From NCBI RefSeq assembly GCF_024508315.1, contig NZ_CP101987.1, forward strand, positions 3,410,001 through 3,474,000: DNA of 64,000 nt, given 5' to 3'. The DNA comes from Cellulomonas xiejunii (GTDB lineage Bacteria; Actinomycetota; Actinomycetes; Actinomycetales; Cellulomonadaceae). Below, in pieces: positions 8,693 through 18,155 of the stretch; within the stretch, counting starts at the first letter, position 1; every line of letters begins with the position of its first letter. A program made the position numbers and the translations under genes. The notes under the pieces were generated by a model. It saw only the letters and a list, made by a program, of their open reading frames with translations. It was not told the DNA's origin and did not search any database.

Positions 8693-11275
8693 TCAGGAGG
8701 CGGGCGCGAGACCCGTGCCGCCGTCGCCGCGGCCGGCCGCGGTCGGGGCGGGCGGGACGTCCGTGCCGGACCCGGGGGTCCCGACGGGCGCACCCACGGC
8801 CACCGGCTCACGCGACGCGGCCGTGCGCGGGACGCCCTGGAACACGAACTCCCCGAGCAGACCCTCGCCCTGCGCGTCGACGATGACCGTCTGACCGGCC
8901 TTGAGCTCACCGAACAGGATCTTCTCGGACAGCGCGTCCTCGATGTCCCGCTGGATCGCACGACGCAGCGGCCGGGCACCGAGCACCGGGTCGTAACCCT
9001 TCTCCGACAGCAGCTTCTTGGCCGCCGGCGTGATCTCGATGCTCATGTCCTTGTCGCGCAGACGCGCGTCGAGCTTCGCGATCATCAGGTCGACGATCTG
9101 GAAGATCTCGGTCTGCGACAGCTGCGGGAAGACCACCACGTCGTCGACGCGGTTGAGGAACTCGGGCCGGAAGTGCTGCTTGAGCTCGTCGTTGACCTTC
9201 GCCTTCATGCGCTCGTAGTCCGTCGCGAGCTCGCCACCGGCCTGGAACCCGGTCATGACGCCCTTGGCGATGTCCCGCGTGCCGAGGTTCGTGGTCATGA
9301 TGATCACGGTGTTCTTGAAGTCGATGACGCGGCCCTGCGAGTCGGTCAGACGACCGTCCTCGAGGATCTGCAGCAGCGAGTTGAAGATGTCCGCGTGCGC
9401 CTTCTCGACCTCGTCGAACAGCACGACGGAGAACGGCTTGCGGCGCACCTTCTCGGTGAGCTGACCGCCCTCGTCGTACCCGACGTACCCGGGAGGCGAG
9501 CCGAACAGCCGCGAGACCGTGTGCTTCTCCGAGAACTCCGACATGTCGAGCTGGATCAGCGCGTCCTCGTCACCGAAGAGGAACTCCGCGAGCGCCTTGG
9601 CCAGCTCGGTCTTCCCGACGCCCGTCGGGCCGGCGAAGATGAACGACCCACCGGGGCGCTTCGGGTCCTTGAGCCCCGCACGCGTGCGGCGGATGGCCTG
9701 CGAGAGCGCCTTGATGGCCGCGTTCTGGCCGACGACCCGCTTGTGCAGGTTGTCCTCCATGTGCAGGAGCCGGCTGGACTCCTCCTCGGTGAGCTTGAAC
9801 ACCGGGATGCCCGTGGCGTTCGCCAGCACCTCGGCGATGAGCTCCTCGTCGACCTCGGCGACGGCGTCCATGTCGCCGTTCTTCCAGGCCTTCTCCTTCT
9901 CGATGCGCTTGAGGCCGAGCTGCTTCTCCTCGTCCCGCAGGCGCGCCGCCTTCTCGAAGTCCTGCTCGTCGATCGCGGACTCCTTGTCGCGACGCGTCTC
10001 GGCGATCTGCTCGTCGAGCTCGCGCAGCTCCGGCGGAGCCGTCATGCGACGGATGCGCAGGCGTGCGCCGGCCTCGTCGACCAGGTCGATCGCCTTGTCC
10101 GGCAGGTAGCGGTCGTTGACGTACCGGTCGGCCAGCGTCGCGGCCGCGACCAGCGCCGCGTCCGTGATGGACACGCGGTGGTGCGCCTCGTACCGGTCGC
10201 GCAGACCCTTGAGGATCTCGATCGCGTGCTGCAGGTTCGGCTCGGCGACCTGGATCGGCTGGAAGCGGCGCTCCAGGGCCGGGTCCTTCTCGACGTACTT
10301 GCGGTACTCGTCGAGCGTGGTGGCACCGATGGTCTGCAGCTCGCCACGGGCCAGCATGGGCTTGAGGATCGACGCCGCGTCGATCGCGCCCTCGGCGGCA
10401 CCCGCCCCGACGAGCGTGTGGATCTCGTCGATGAACAGGATGATGTCGCCGCGGGTGCGGATCTCCTTGAGGACCTTCTTCAGGCGCTCCTCGAAGTCAC
10501 CGCGGTAGCGCGAGCCGGCGACCAGGGCGCCGAGGTCGAGCGTGTAGAGCTGCTTGTCCTTGAGCGTCTCCGGCACGTCGCCGCGCACGATGTCCTGCGC
10601 GAGGCCCTCGACGACGGCCGTCTTGCCGACGCCGGGCTCCCCGATGAGGACCGGGTTGTTCTTGGTGCGGCGGGACAGCACCTGCATGACCCGCTCGATC
10701 TCCTTCTCGCGCCCGATGACCGGGTCGAGCTTGCCGTCGCGGGCCGCCTGCGTGAGGTTGCGGCCGAACTGGTCGAGCACGGCCGACCCCGACGGCTGGC
10801 CCTCGGCGGGACCGCCCGACGCCACGGGCTCCTTGCCCTGGTAGCCCGAGACGAGCTGGATGACCTGCTGGCGCACGCGGTTGAGGTCGGCGCCGAGCTT
10901 GTTGAGGACCTGGGCGGCGACGCCCTCGCCCTCACGGATCAGGCCCAGCAGGATGTGCTCGGTACCGATGTAGTTGTGGCCGAGCTGCAGCGCCTCGCGC
11001 AGCGACAGCTCGAGGACCTTCTTGGCACGCGGCGTGAACGGGATGTGGCCCGACGGCGCCTGCTGGCCCTCGCCGATGATCTCCTGGACCTGGGCGCGCA
11101 CCGCCTCCAGGGAGATGCCGAGCGACTCCAGGGCCTTGGCCGCGACACCCTCGCCCTCGTGGATCAGACCCAGGAGGATGTGCTCGGTGCCGATGTAGTT
11201 GTGGTTGAGCATCCGCGCCTCTTCCTGGGCGAGGACGACCACGCGACGGGCTCGGTCCGTGAATCTCTCGAACAT
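8693..11275 (-). CDS. clpC: ATP-dependent Clp protease ATPase subunit ClpC
   Basis: 860 residues, normal length for actinobacterial ClpC. Order: two N-terminal Clp_N repeats (each carries [13 protein letters not shown]), first AAA+ with Walker A GEPGVGKT (about 213), UVR/middle domain ([20 protein letters not shown], about 425-460), and second AAA+ with GPTGVGKTE (about 550) and [13 protein letters not shown]. It unfolds substrates for the ClpP protease. Start at ATG 11275, giving the canonical [11 protein letters not shown], with GAGGAG five bases upstream; a GTG two codons earlier lies directly on the ribosome site. Stands alone between terminators. Confidence 0.98.
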   Translation of the reverse strand: MFERFTDRARRVVVLAQEEARMLNHNYIGTEHILLGLIHEGEGVAAKALESLGISLEAVRAQVQEIIGEGQQAPSGHIPFTPRAKKVLELSLREALQLGHNYIGTEHILLGLIREGEGVAAQVLNKLGADLNRVRQQVIQLVSGYQGKEPVASGGPAEGQPSGSAVLDQFGRNLTQAARDGKLDPVIGREKEIERVMQVLSRRTKNNPVLIGEPGVGKTAVVEGLAQDIVRGDVPETLKDKQLYTLDLGALVAGSRYRGDFEERLKKVLKEIRTRGDIILFIDEIHTLVGAGAAEGAIDAASILKPMLARGELQTIGATTLDEYRKYVEKDPALERRFQPIQVAEPNLQHAIEILKGLRDRYEAHHRVSITDAALVAAATLADRYVNDRYLPDKAIDLVDEAGARLRIRRMTAPPELRELDEQIAETRRDKESAIDEQDFEKAARLRDEEKQLGLKRIEKEKAWKNGDMDAVAEVDEELIAEVLANATGIPVFKLTEEESSRLLHMEDNLHKRVVGQNAAIKALSQAIRRTRAGLKDPKRPGGSFIFAGPTGVGKTELAKALAEFLFGDEDALIQLDMSEFSEKHTVSRLFGSPPGYVGYDEGGQLTEKVRRKPFSVVLFDEVEKAHADIFNSLLQILEDGRLTDSQGRVIDFKNTVIIMTTNLGTRDIAKGVMTGFQAGGELATDYERMKAKVNDELKQHFRPEFLNRVDDVVVFPQLSQTEIFQIVDLMIAKLDARLRDKDMSIEITPAAKKLLSEKGYDPVLGARPLRRAIQRDIEDALSEKILFGELKAGQTVIVDAQGEGLLGEFVFQGVPRTAASREPVAVGAPVGTPGSGTDVPPAPTAAGRGDGGTGLAPAS

Positions 11276-11355
11276 GTGCACTCCTCACGAGCGGCGTGCC
11301 CCGGCTGCGCCACGCGGCAGGGGTCCGCGCGGAGCCGACAGAGCGGCGTGTTTCG

Positions 11356-11406
11356 ATGCTAACGGCGGGGTACCTCCCCCACGTCCCGTGTTCGCCGCAG
11401 GCGGAG
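11356..11406 (-). promoter_or_regulatory. clpC promoter region with ClgR-like box
   Basis: Minus-strand TAGCAT (11361-11356) is a plausible -10. About 40 bp upstream, ttcgccgcaggcgga (11391-11405) is a dyad close to the ClgR consensus described in Corynebacterium and Streptomyces (CGCYNANRGCG, one mismatch in the core). Position fits an activator site. ClgR control of clp genes is established in those genera; here it is inference. Confidence 0.35.
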
Positions 11407-11451
11407 CGCACGTCGCCCGCGCGCAGCGACGTCCGTGCGCACCTACGCCGA

Positions 11452-11491
11452 GGGCCCGGGTGCTCCTCGTCGCCGAGGAGCACCCGGGCCC
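11452..11491 (-). terminator. Hairpin terminator of the rbs-type operon
   Basis: 18-bp perfect stem: gggcccgggtgctcctcg (11452-11469) against cgaggagcacccgggccc (11474-11491) with a 4-nt loop, 14 nt beyond the stop of the epimerase gene. No T-tract, as is common for high-GC actinobacteria. Confidence 0.75.
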
Positions 11492-11505
11492 GGGCCGTGC
11501 ACGTG

Positions 11506-12471
11506 CTACGCCGCGAGGACCGCCTCCTCGCGCTCGCGGAAGTACGTGACGGTGTCGTCCACGAGCGCGTCGAGCAGCTCGGGAGCCGGCCGGCCGTAGC
11601 GCGCGGGGTAGGGCGCACCGCCGGGGCCGAGCGGCTCCGGCGTGACGAACCGTCCCGGTGCGTTGTGCCCGACCAGGTAGAGCGCCTGGATGATGGTGTC
11701 GAGGTCCATGGACCCCTGTCCCAGCGCCGCGCGGTTGCTGTCCGCCATGTGCAGGTTCAGCAGGCGGTCGCCCGCCTCCAGGATGGCCAGAGGGATGTTC
11801 TTCTCCCCCACCTGCATGTGGTAGACGTCGCCGTTGATGTGCTGCACGCCGGGCGACCCGACGGCCTCGATGTACTCGATGGCCTCGCCCACGGTGTGGA
11901 CGAGCGTCGTCTCGGCGGCCCTGATCGGCTCGATCGCCGCCTTGATGCCCGCCGCCGTGAACTCGTCCGCGACCAGCCGCAGCGCCTCGACGCTGCGGTG
12001 CCACTCCGAGGCGTCGTACGCCTCGGCGCGGCCCACGGACGCCGGCACGACGAGCAGGTAGCCCCCGCCGACGGCCCGCGTGAAGGCGATCTCCCGACGG
12101 ATGTACGCGAGCGCCTCCTGCTGCTGGATCGGCCGGTTGCTCGACAGGTCGTTGTCGTCGGAGAACATCCCGCAGACACCCGAGACGCTCAGCCCGTGGT
12201 CCCGCAGCACCTCGAGCGTCGGCTCCACCTGGTACCCGAGGTCGGGGCCGTAGTGGTTGCCGTGCAGCTCGATGTACGACAGGCCCGCACGCGCCAGGCG
12301 CGCCGCCGACGTCTCGAGGCTCTCGATGCCGAAGCCCCAGTTGGACCACGACAGCGCGAGCCGCCGCTCGAACCGCTCGGGGTGCCGGCGCCGCAGGTCG
12401 CGGAACTGCTCCGCGACCTGCTCACGCCACAGGTCCACGTTCTGCAGGGCCACCGGGGTGACGGGCGTCAT
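11506..12471 (-). CDS. Sugar phosphate isomerase/epimerase-like TIM barrel (D-psicose/tagatose 3-epimerase type)
   Basis: 321 residues, AP-endonuclease-2 superfamily TIM barrel. Four metal/catalytic positions characteristic of ketose 3-epimerases can be seen in order: Glu in KAAIEPIRAA, Asp in HINGDVYHM, His in LNLHMADSN, and Glu in RFVTPEPLG. The family interconverts ketoses such as psicose and fructose, or acts on sugar phosphates. It is the last gene of the rbs-type operon, and its ATG overlaps the binding-protein stop by one base (TGATG). Together with the cupin isomerase this suggests processing of a less common sugar than ribose alone; that is inference. Confidence 0.75.
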   Translation of the reverse strand: MTPVTPVALQNVDLWREQVAEQFRDLRRRHPERFERRLALSWSNWGFGIESLETSAARLARAGLSYIELHGNHYGPDLGYQVEPTLEVLRDHGLSVSGVCGMFSDDNDLSSNRPIQQQEALAYIRREIAFTRAVGGGYLLVVPASVGRAEAYDASEWHRSVEALRLVADEFTAAGIKAAIEPIRAAETTLVHTVGEAIEYIEAVGSPGVQHINGDVYHMQVGEKNIPLAILEAGDRLLNLHMADSNRAALGQGSMDLDTIIQALYLVGHNAPGRFVTPEPLGPGGAPYPARYGRPAPELLDALVDDTVTYFREREEAVLAA

Positions 12472-13427
12472 CAGAGGTACTCGTCGACGTTGGACTCGTC
12501 GATGACGATGACGTCGACCGGCTGGTCCTTCTCGATCTTCTCGCCCTTGGCGACCTTGATCGCCTGCTCGATGCCCATGCTGCCCATGAGCGCGGACTGC
12601 TGGGCGATCGTCGCGACGAGCTCGCCGGCCTCGACCGCCTTGACCGCGTCGGCACCGCCGTCGATGCCGATGACCTTGACGGCGCCACCCTTGCCTGCGG
12701 AGCGGATCGCCTCGATGGCACCCAGCGCCATCTCGTCGTTCATCGACAGGAAGCCCGCCAGGTCGGGGGTGGCCTGCAGGATGTTCTGCGCGACCGTCAG
12801 ACCCTCGGACCGCTGGTAGTTGGCGGTCTGGGTGGCCACGACCTCGATCTCCGGGTAGTCCGCGAGGACGTTCTCGAAGCCCGTGCCGCGGTCGATCGAC
12901 GACGACGCGCCGGGCACGCCCTCGAGGATCGCGATCTTGCCCTTGCCGCCGATGGCCTCGAAGAACGCCTTCGCGGTGGCCTCACCGGCTGTCACGTTGT
13001 CCGTGCCGATGTGGGCGAGCACGTCGCCGCCCTCGGCGCGGCGGTCCACCGTGATCACGGGGATGCCGGCCTCGTTGAGCGCCTCCACCGACGAGACGAT
13101 CGCGTCGCCGTCGGTCGGGTTGAGCACGGCGACGTCCACCCCGGAGGAGATGAAGTTGAGGATGTCGTTGGCCTGCTTGAGCGGGTCGTCGTTGGCGTCG
13201 GCCAGCGTGACCTCGATGCCCGAGGCCGCCGCGGCCTCGTCGATGCCCTCCTCCATCGAGACGAAGAACGGGTTCTGGAGCGTGGAGATCGAGAACCCGA
13301 TCGTGATGGTGTCGTCGCCTCCGGTCGCTGCGGTGGGCTCCGTGCTGGCCGGGCCCTCGCTGCAGCCGGACAGGGCGAGCGCCGATGCCGCGACGACGGC
13401 GGCGGTGATGACGGACAGTCTCTTCAT
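12471..13427 (-). CDS. rbsB: Ribose-type (CUT2) sugar-binding lipoprotein
   Basis: 318 residues. Lipoprotein signal with lipobox ALSGC (Cys22), then a periplasmic-binding-protein type 1 fold: TIGFSISTLQNPFFVSME at the start, LNPTDGDAIVSSVEALNEAG and VIGIDGGADAVKAVEAGELV are the RbsB-type landmarks. It delivers a pentose or hexose to the RbsC/RbsA pair encoded just upstream in the operon. The gap of 82 nt to rbsC contains small GC dyads but no clear promoter. Ligand is uncertain: ribose, allose and xylose binders look alike. Confidence 0.85.
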   Translation of the reverse strand: MKRLSVITAAVVAASALALSGCSEGPASTEPTAATGGDDTITIGFSISTLQNPFFVSMEEGIDEAAAASGIEVTLADANDDPLKQANDILNFISSGVDVAVLNPTDGDAIVSSVEALNEAGIPVITVDRRAEGGDVLAHIGTDNVTAGEATAKAFFEAIGGKGKIAILEGVPGASSSIDRGTGFENVLADYPEIEVVATQTANYQRSEGLTVAQNILQATPDLAGFLSMNDEMALGAIEAIRSAGKGGAVKVIGIDGGADAVKAVEAGELVATIAQQSALMGSMGIEQAIKVAKGEKIEKDQPVDVIVIDESNVDEYL

Positions 13428-13509
13428 GGTTGTTCCTCGCTGAACTCGATGACGGACACTGCTGGGGGACGCGCCGCGGGGGGCCGCGGCAGCGGGCTGT
13501 GGGGGGCGG

Positions 13510-14541
13510 TCACGCCCGGGCGGCTCTTCTCTGCCGCAGGTTCTCGACCAGCACGGCGGTCGCGATGACGACGCCGATGATCACCTGCTGCCAGAAGCTC
13601 GAGACGTTGAGCAGGTTCAGGCCGTTGCGCAGGACGCCGATGATCATCACGCCGACGGCCGTGCCCGCGATGGAGCCGTAGCCGCCGGCCAGGCTGGCCC
13701 CGCCGATGACGACAGCGGCGATGACGTCCAGCTCGTACCCCGTGCCGGCGGTCGGCTGGGCGGACCCGAGCCGGGCGGTCATGAGGATGCCGCCGACGCC
13801 GGCGAGCAGGCCGGCCACGGTGTAGACGCCGATGGTCAGGCGCCGCACGGGCAGGCCCGAGAGCCGCGCGACCTCGTAGTTGGCGCCCATCGCGAACAGC
13901 GCGCGACCCGACGGCCGCCAGCGGAAGTACGCCCACGCGATGAGGAAGAGGAGCACCGCGATGATCAGCGACATCGGGACCCAGCCGCCGACGTAGTGGA
14001 CGGACAGGTTGCGGAAGGAGTCGGGGTAGCCGGACAGCGGCTTGCCGCCGAGCACGACCAGCGCCAGACCGCGCGCCACCGACATCATGGCCAGGGTCGC
14101 GATGAACGCGGGCAGCCGGCCGTACTCGATCATGATGCCGTTGATGGCACCCGCGGCCGCCGCGACGGCGAGGGCGACGAGGCACGCCGCCCAGATGTCG
14201 AGGCCCGTGTTGACGAACAGGAAGCCGAGCACGGCGCCGCTCAGACCGAGCACGGCGCCGACGGACAGGTCGATCCCGCCCAGGACGATGACCGCGGTGC
14301 CGCCGATGGCGATGACCGCGAGGATCGCGACCTGCTGGCCGATGTTGAAGATGTTCGTCCAGGACAGGAACGACGGGGACATGATGGACAGGACGACGCA
14401 CAGCAGCACGAGGGCCACGAACGGGCCCGTGCTGGCGGGGAGCCGACGACGCAGCGTCGGCGCCTGCCGTGCGGCCCCGGACGGCGCCGCGGCACCGGCA
14501 GCGCCCTGGGCGGCGCTCGCCGCGGGGGTGGGGTGGGTCAT
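13510..14541 (-). CDS. rbsC: Ribose-type ABC transporter permease
   Basis: 343 residues; a 35-residue A/P/R-rich cytoplasmic tail, then 8-10 hydrophobic segments of the BPD_transp_2 family. Landmarks are TAVIVLGGIDLSVGAVLGLSG and AVVIGGASLAGGYGSIAGT (conserved GG-S-GG region that contacts the ATPase). Forms the channel of the CUT2 importer. Lies between rbsA and rbsB with the same orientation, 33 nt after rbsA. Confidence 0.9.
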   Translation of the reverse strand: MTHPTPAASAAQGAAGAAAPSGAARQAPTLRRRLPASTGPFVALVLLCVVLSIMSPSFLSWTNIFNIGQQVAILAVIAIGGTAVIVLGGIDLSVGAVLGLSGAVLGFLFVNTGLDIWAACLVALAVAAAAGAINGIMIEYGRLPAFIATLAMMSVARGLALVVLGGKPLSGYPDSFRNLSVHYVGGWVPMSLIIAVLLFLIAWAYFRWRPSGRALFAMGANYEVARLSGLPVRRLTIGVYTVAGLLAGVGGILMTARLGSAQPTAGTGYELDVIAAVVIGGASLAGGYGSIAGTAVGVMIIGVLRNGLNLLNVSSFWQQVIIGVVIATAVLVENLRQRRAARA

Positions 14542-14574
14542 GGGATTTCCTCGGGTCGTGGGGCTGGGCGGTGG

Positions 14575-16098
14575 TCAGGCCACCGCGAGGGACATGACGG
14601 CGCGCTCCGAGAACTCCGCGCGCGGGAGGATGCCGGTCTGCCGCCCGCGGGCCAGCACGAGGATCCGGTTGGCGATGCCCAGCACCTCGGGCAGCTCGCT
14701 GCTCACCACGACGACCGCGGCGCCACGCGCAGCGAGGTCGTGGATCAGGTCGTAGATCGCGCGCTTGGCGCCCACGTCGATACCGCGCGTCGGCTCGTCG
14801 AAGACGATCACCCGCGGCTCGAGCAGCAGCCACTTGGCGATGACGCCCTTCTGCTGGTTGCCGCCGGACAGCGTCTGCGCGAGCTGGTGCGGGTGCCCGC
14901 GCAGGGCGACCTGCCCGGTCACGCGCGCGACGTCGGCCGCGAGCTCCCGGTTGCGGACGATGCCGCGCAGGAACCCGCGGCGCGGCAGGCCCACGTTGTC
15001 CGCGATGGTCAGGCGCATCGCCAGGCCGCGTTCGCGCCGGTCCTCCGGGACGAGCACGACGCCGAGCCGGACGGCGTCGGCCGACGACGCGATGCGCACC
15101 GGCGTGCCGTCGAGCCGGATGGTGCCCGACGCGGCGGGCTCGGCCCCCGCGATGGCGTTGACGAGCTCGCTGCGGCCGGCTCCGACGAGACCCGCGATCC
15201 CGAGGATCTCGCCACGGTGGAGCTGGAAGCCGACGTGCTCGAAGCGCCCCGGCGAGGACAGGTCCTCGACCTCGAGCACCACCTCGTCGCCCGGCGTCGC
15301 GGGCTCGGGGTAGATGTCGGAGATCGTCCGGCCGACCATCGCCTCGACCATGGCCGACGTGGGGACGTCCGCCGTGTCCCACCCGCCGACGCGCCGGCCG
15401 TCGCGCAGCACGACGATGTCGTGCGCGACCCGCGCGATCTCCGGCAGGCGGTGGGTGATCCACACGATGGCGACGCCCTCGGCGCACAGCCGCTCGACGA
15501 GGCGGAAGAGCAGCTCCACCTCGTCGGTGCCGAGGGTCGCCGTGGGCTCGTCGAACACCAGGACGCGCGGCTGCTGCGAGAGCGCCTTGGCGATCTCGAC
15601 GAGCTGCTGCACCGCCACCGAGCACTCCGACGTCGGCGTCTCGGGTCGCAGGTGACCCAGCCCGACGCGCTCGAGCAGCTCGGCCGCCTGCGCGTTCATG
15701 CGCCGCCGGTCGACGAACCCGAACCGCTGCGGGAGCCGGCCGACGACGATGTTCTCCGCGAGCGACAGGTTCGGCAGCAGCGACAGCTCCTGGTGCACGA
15801 GCACGACGCCCGACGCCGCGGCGTCGCGCGGACCCCGGGGCGCGTAGTGCGCGCCGTCGAGCTCCATCGTCCCCTCGTCGGCGACGTACACGCCGGAGAG
15901 CACCTTCATGAGCGTCGACTTGCCCGCGCCGTTCTCGCCGATGAGGGCGGTGACACGGCCGTAGGTGATGTCGAGGTCGACGTCGTCGAGCGCACGCGTG
16001 CCCGGGAAGGACTTGCCGATGCCGCGCAGGCGCAGGGCGACGCCTCCCGCAGCGGGTGCGTCGGCCGGTTCGGGACCGGCCGGTTCGGTCGGTGTCAT
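14575..16098 (-). CDS. rbsA: Ribose-type ABC transporter ATP-binding protein (fused double ATPase)
   Basis: 507 residues, the usual CUT2 fused ATPase. First domain: Walker A GENGAGKST (about 56-64) and Walker B VLVFDEPTATL, with a divergent signature (ECSVAVQQLVEIA). Second domain: degenerate Walker A GLVGAGRSE, strong signature LSGGNQQK, Walker B VIVFDEPTRGID. This asymmetry is normal for RbsA/MglA. Powers uptake through RbsC. Begins 4 nt after the cupin gene's stop. Confidence 0.93.
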   Translation of the reverse strand: MTPTEPAGPEPADAPAAGGVALRLRGIGKSFPGTRALDDVDLDITYGRVTALIGENGAGKSTLMKVLSGVYVADEGTMELDGAHYAPRGPRDAAASGVVLVHQELSLLPNLSLAENIVVGRLPQRFGFVDRRRMNAQAAELLERVGLGHLRPETPTSECSVAVQQLVEIAKALSQQPRVLVFDEPTATLGTDEVELLFRLVERLCAEGVAIVWITHRLPEIARVAHDIVVLRDGRRVGGWDTADVPTSAMVEAMVGRTISDIYPEPATPGDEVVLEVEDLSSPGRFEHVGFQLHRGEILGIAGLVGAGRSELVNAIAGAEPAASGTIRLDGTPVRIASSADAVRLGVVLVPEDRRERGLAMRLTIADNVGLPRRGFLRGIVRNRELAADVARVTGQVALRGHPHQLAQTLSGGNQQKGVIAKWLLLEPRVIVFDEPTRGIDVGAKRAIYDLIHDLAARGAAVVVVSSELPEVLGIANRILVLARGRQTGILPRAEFSERAVMSLAVA

Positions 16099-16102
16099 GG
16101 CG

Positions 16103-17347
16103 TCAGATCCCCAGCTCGACGTTCCCGGGCCCGTAGTTCTTGAGCACGACCAGGGGCTCGCTGTCGCTGCGGTTCTCGATCCGCACGCCGGCGCGCGCCG
16201 CGGGCGCGGTGACGAAGTACTCGTCGCGCGTGAGCTCGTCGATCCGCACCAGCGAGATCGCGGCGAGCTCGAGGCCGTTGATCGTGCCGTGGCCCTGCAC
16301 GGCGATCAGGCCGTACGCGTCCTGCTCGGTGAGGGTCACCGCACGGCCGGGCAGCACCGTGAGCTCCTTGGCGCTGAAGTACGTCGAGCGGTAGACGATC
16401 CACTTCTCGACGAAGTCGCGGCCGCCGGACGCGGCGGAGTGCTCGGTCTCGTAGGGGACGAGGGCGCGGTTGGTGCGGAAGTCCGGGTCGGCGTTGAGCT
16501 CCCAGTCGAGCAGGTCGACGAGGAACTCGTGGTCGCCGTGCCGGTCGGCCGGCACGTCCTTCCACAGCAGGTCGGAGCCGACCTCGGCGTTGTTGCTCCA
16601 GGACTCGAACATCGACAGCACGTCGGAGGCCGCCTGCGGCTCGTACGTGCAGACGCTGCCGGGCGCGTGGAGCACGCCGGCGGGGATGTCCCAGCCCTCG
16701 CCGAGGCGCGTGCGGTAGCCGTAGGCGAGGTCGGTGATGCGGTTGTCGCCACCGCGGGCGTGCGCCCGCAGGTGCTCGGCGAGCTGCTCGCGCGTGACGT
16801 CCGGGCGCAGCCCGAAGTAGGAGATCGGCTGCTCGCCGAGGTAGTTGTTCATCTGCGGCGGGTAGTAGTAGGCCTCGGGCTTGCCGACCTTGCCGACCAG
16901 CGCCGCCTTCTCGTCCGACGCGTGCACGTGGAACGGCAGGGGCAGGAGGTTGTCGTAGAACTTGGTGTAGGCGGTCCACGCGCCGTACCGGTCCCAGAGC
17001 CGGGAGCCGATCACGTCGGCACCGCCCGCGGCGATGATCTCGTCGAACGGCACGAGGCCGTCCTCGTCGACCGCGAGGCTGAGCGCCTCGTACGGGCCGG
17101 TGCGCGGGCCGTTGTCGGCGCGGATCGAGCTGGCGATCCACCGCTCGTCGATGCCGCCGCGCCCCTTGTCGAAGGGGTAGTAGTCGTCCGGGTGCAGCCG
17201 CAGGCGGCGGCCGGGGGTGCAGAACGCCCGCGGCACCCACGCCGGGGCGAACCGCAGGATGCCGCCGTCCTTGTTCAGGACGCGGTCGACCGCGCTCGCC
17301 GTCGCCACCACGGGCTGGTCGAACGTCGTCTCGGCTGTCGTGCTCAC
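16103..17347 (-). CDS. Cupin-fold sugar isomerase (class I mannose-6-phosphate isomerase-like)
   Basis: 414 residues from the GTG at 17347, which has GAGGAG 6 nt upstream (17351-17360 region). A central block PFHVHASDEKAALVGKVGKP resembles the metal-binding cupin core of class I phosphomannose-isomerase-like proteins, and a second cupin-like beta region lies near the C-terminus (VQGHGTINGLELAAISLVRI). The protein is probably a metal-dependent aldose-ketose isomerase for the sugar imported by this locus. Substrate cannot be read from sequence. It sits between rbsD and rbsA in one operon. Some of these proteins are annotated only as 'class I mannose-6-phosphate isomerase'; function is family-level inference. 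Confidence 0.65.
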   Translation of the reverse strand: MSTTAETTFDQPVVATASAVDRVLNKDGGILRFAPAWVPRAFCTPGRRLRLHPDDYYPFDKGRGGIDERWIASSIRADNGPRTGPYEALSLAVDEDGLVPFDEIIAAGGADVIGSRLWDRYGAWTAYTKFYDNLLPLPFHVHASDEKAALVGKVGKPEAYYYPPQMNNYLGEQPISYFGLRPDVTREQLAEHLRAHARGGDNRITDLAYGYRTRLGEGWDIPAGVLHAPGSVCTYEPQAASDVLSMFESWSNNAEVGSDLLWKDVPADRHGDHEFLVDLLDWELNADPDFRTNRALVPYETEHSAASGGRDFVEKWIVYRSTYFSAKELTVLPGRAVTLTEQDAYGLIAVQGHGTINGLELAAISLVRIDELTRDEYFVTAPAARAGVRIENRSDSEPLVVLKNYGPGNVELGI

Positions 17348-17423
17348 GTGCGTCTCCTCTGTGTGGGTCGTGGTGGGCCCGGCGGGGCCCGGCCGCGTCA
17401 CGCGGCCCGTGTCGGCGGCTGGG

Positions 17424-17834
17424 TCAGGCCCCGGGCAGGCAGAGCCCCTTGGCGAGCAGGACGTTGGCCCACACCCGCTGCTCGCCCGTCGAGATGATCA
17501 CGGCGGCGCGGCGGGCCAGCTCGTAGTACTCCCACCGGTCGACCAGGCGGGACTGCGTCGTGCCCGCCGCGGCCAGCAGCTCGTCCTGCACGGCCGGGCG
17601 CGGCGTCAGGCCGCTGTCCATGAGTGCCGGCGGCGTGGCGTCGTCGAGCGGCAGCACGGTGCGCACGGCGGCGGTCATGGTGACGACGTCGATCCCCGGG
17701 ACCTCGACGACCGGAGGGCCGATGCGGTGGGCGGGGAAGTTCGCGTCGGCCAGCAGGACGAGGTCCGAGTGGCCCATGTCGTCGAGCGCCTTGAGGAGGT
17801 CGCCCGTCAGGAGGGGGTGGATGTTCAGCAGCAC
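17424..17834 (-). CDS. rbsD: RbsD/FucU-family sugar mutarotase
   Basis: 136 residues starting at a GTG (17834) with GGAG nearby. MLLNIHPLLTGDLLKALDDMGHSDLVLLADANFPAH is the typical RbsD/FucU N-terminus, with the catalytic histidines in this stretch, and WEYYELARRAAVIISTGEQR is the C-terminal signature. Interconverts sugar anomers so that the cyclic form usable by the kinase is available. First gene of the minus-strand operon, facing rbsK across a shared regulatory region. FucU-type fucose mutarotation is the alternative; the ribokinase neighbour favours ribose or a related furanose. Confidence 0.82.
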   Translation of the reverse strand: MLLNIHPLLTGDLLKALDDMGHSDLVLLADANFPAHRIGPPVVEVPGIDVVTMTAAVRTVLPLDDATPPALMDSGLTPRPAVQDELLAAAGTTQSRLVDRWEYYELARRAAVIISTGEQRVWANVLLAKGLCLPGA

Positions 17835-17988
17835 GTGGGGCTCCTGTCGAGGTCGGCACGGCGCGCTCCGCGCTGCGCGGGCCGGGACCCGACGGGGTGC
17901 CCGGGGTCGGTGGAGCGTGCGCCTGCACGTCTCCCCACGGTGAACGTCATCGTTCGATCGCTCCGCTTCATTGCCGGCGAGTCCGAAT

Positions 17989-18002
17989 TGTTACCGGTCA
18001 CA
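17989..18002 (-). promoter_or_regulatory. Operator 1 in rbsD-rbsK divergent region
   Basis: tgttaccggtcaca is a one-mismatch version of the perfect dyad at 18068-18081. On the minus strand it covers a TAACAA hexamer that could be the rbsD -10, mirroring how the second copy covers the rbsK -10. Likely bound by the LacI-family protein encoded at 19060. Confidence 0.6.
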
Positions 18003-18053
18003 TCGACCGGCTGGATGCATGGTGTACACGGGCTCGCCGCCGTGTCAAGGAGG

Positions 18054-18082
18054 TTGGCGAAAGATTGCGTTACCGGTAACAT
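18054..18082 (+). promoter_or_regulatory. rbsK promoter overlapped by operator 2
   Basis: TTGGCG (18054-18059), a 17-nt spacer and TAACAT (18077-18082) form a good promoter 74 nt before the rbsK ATG. The dyad cgttaccggtaaca (18068-18081; perfect core gttaccggtaac, 18069-18080) overlaps the -10, the classic arrangement for LacI-family repression. The rest of the 321-nt gap 17835-18155 holds operator 1 and no gene. Confidence 0.65.
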
Positions 18083-18155
18083 TCGTGACCAGACGGAGGC
18101 GGCCGTCGCTGCGCTCGGCACTGCCGCCGGGCACCGACAGGGGACGGAGAGGTCC

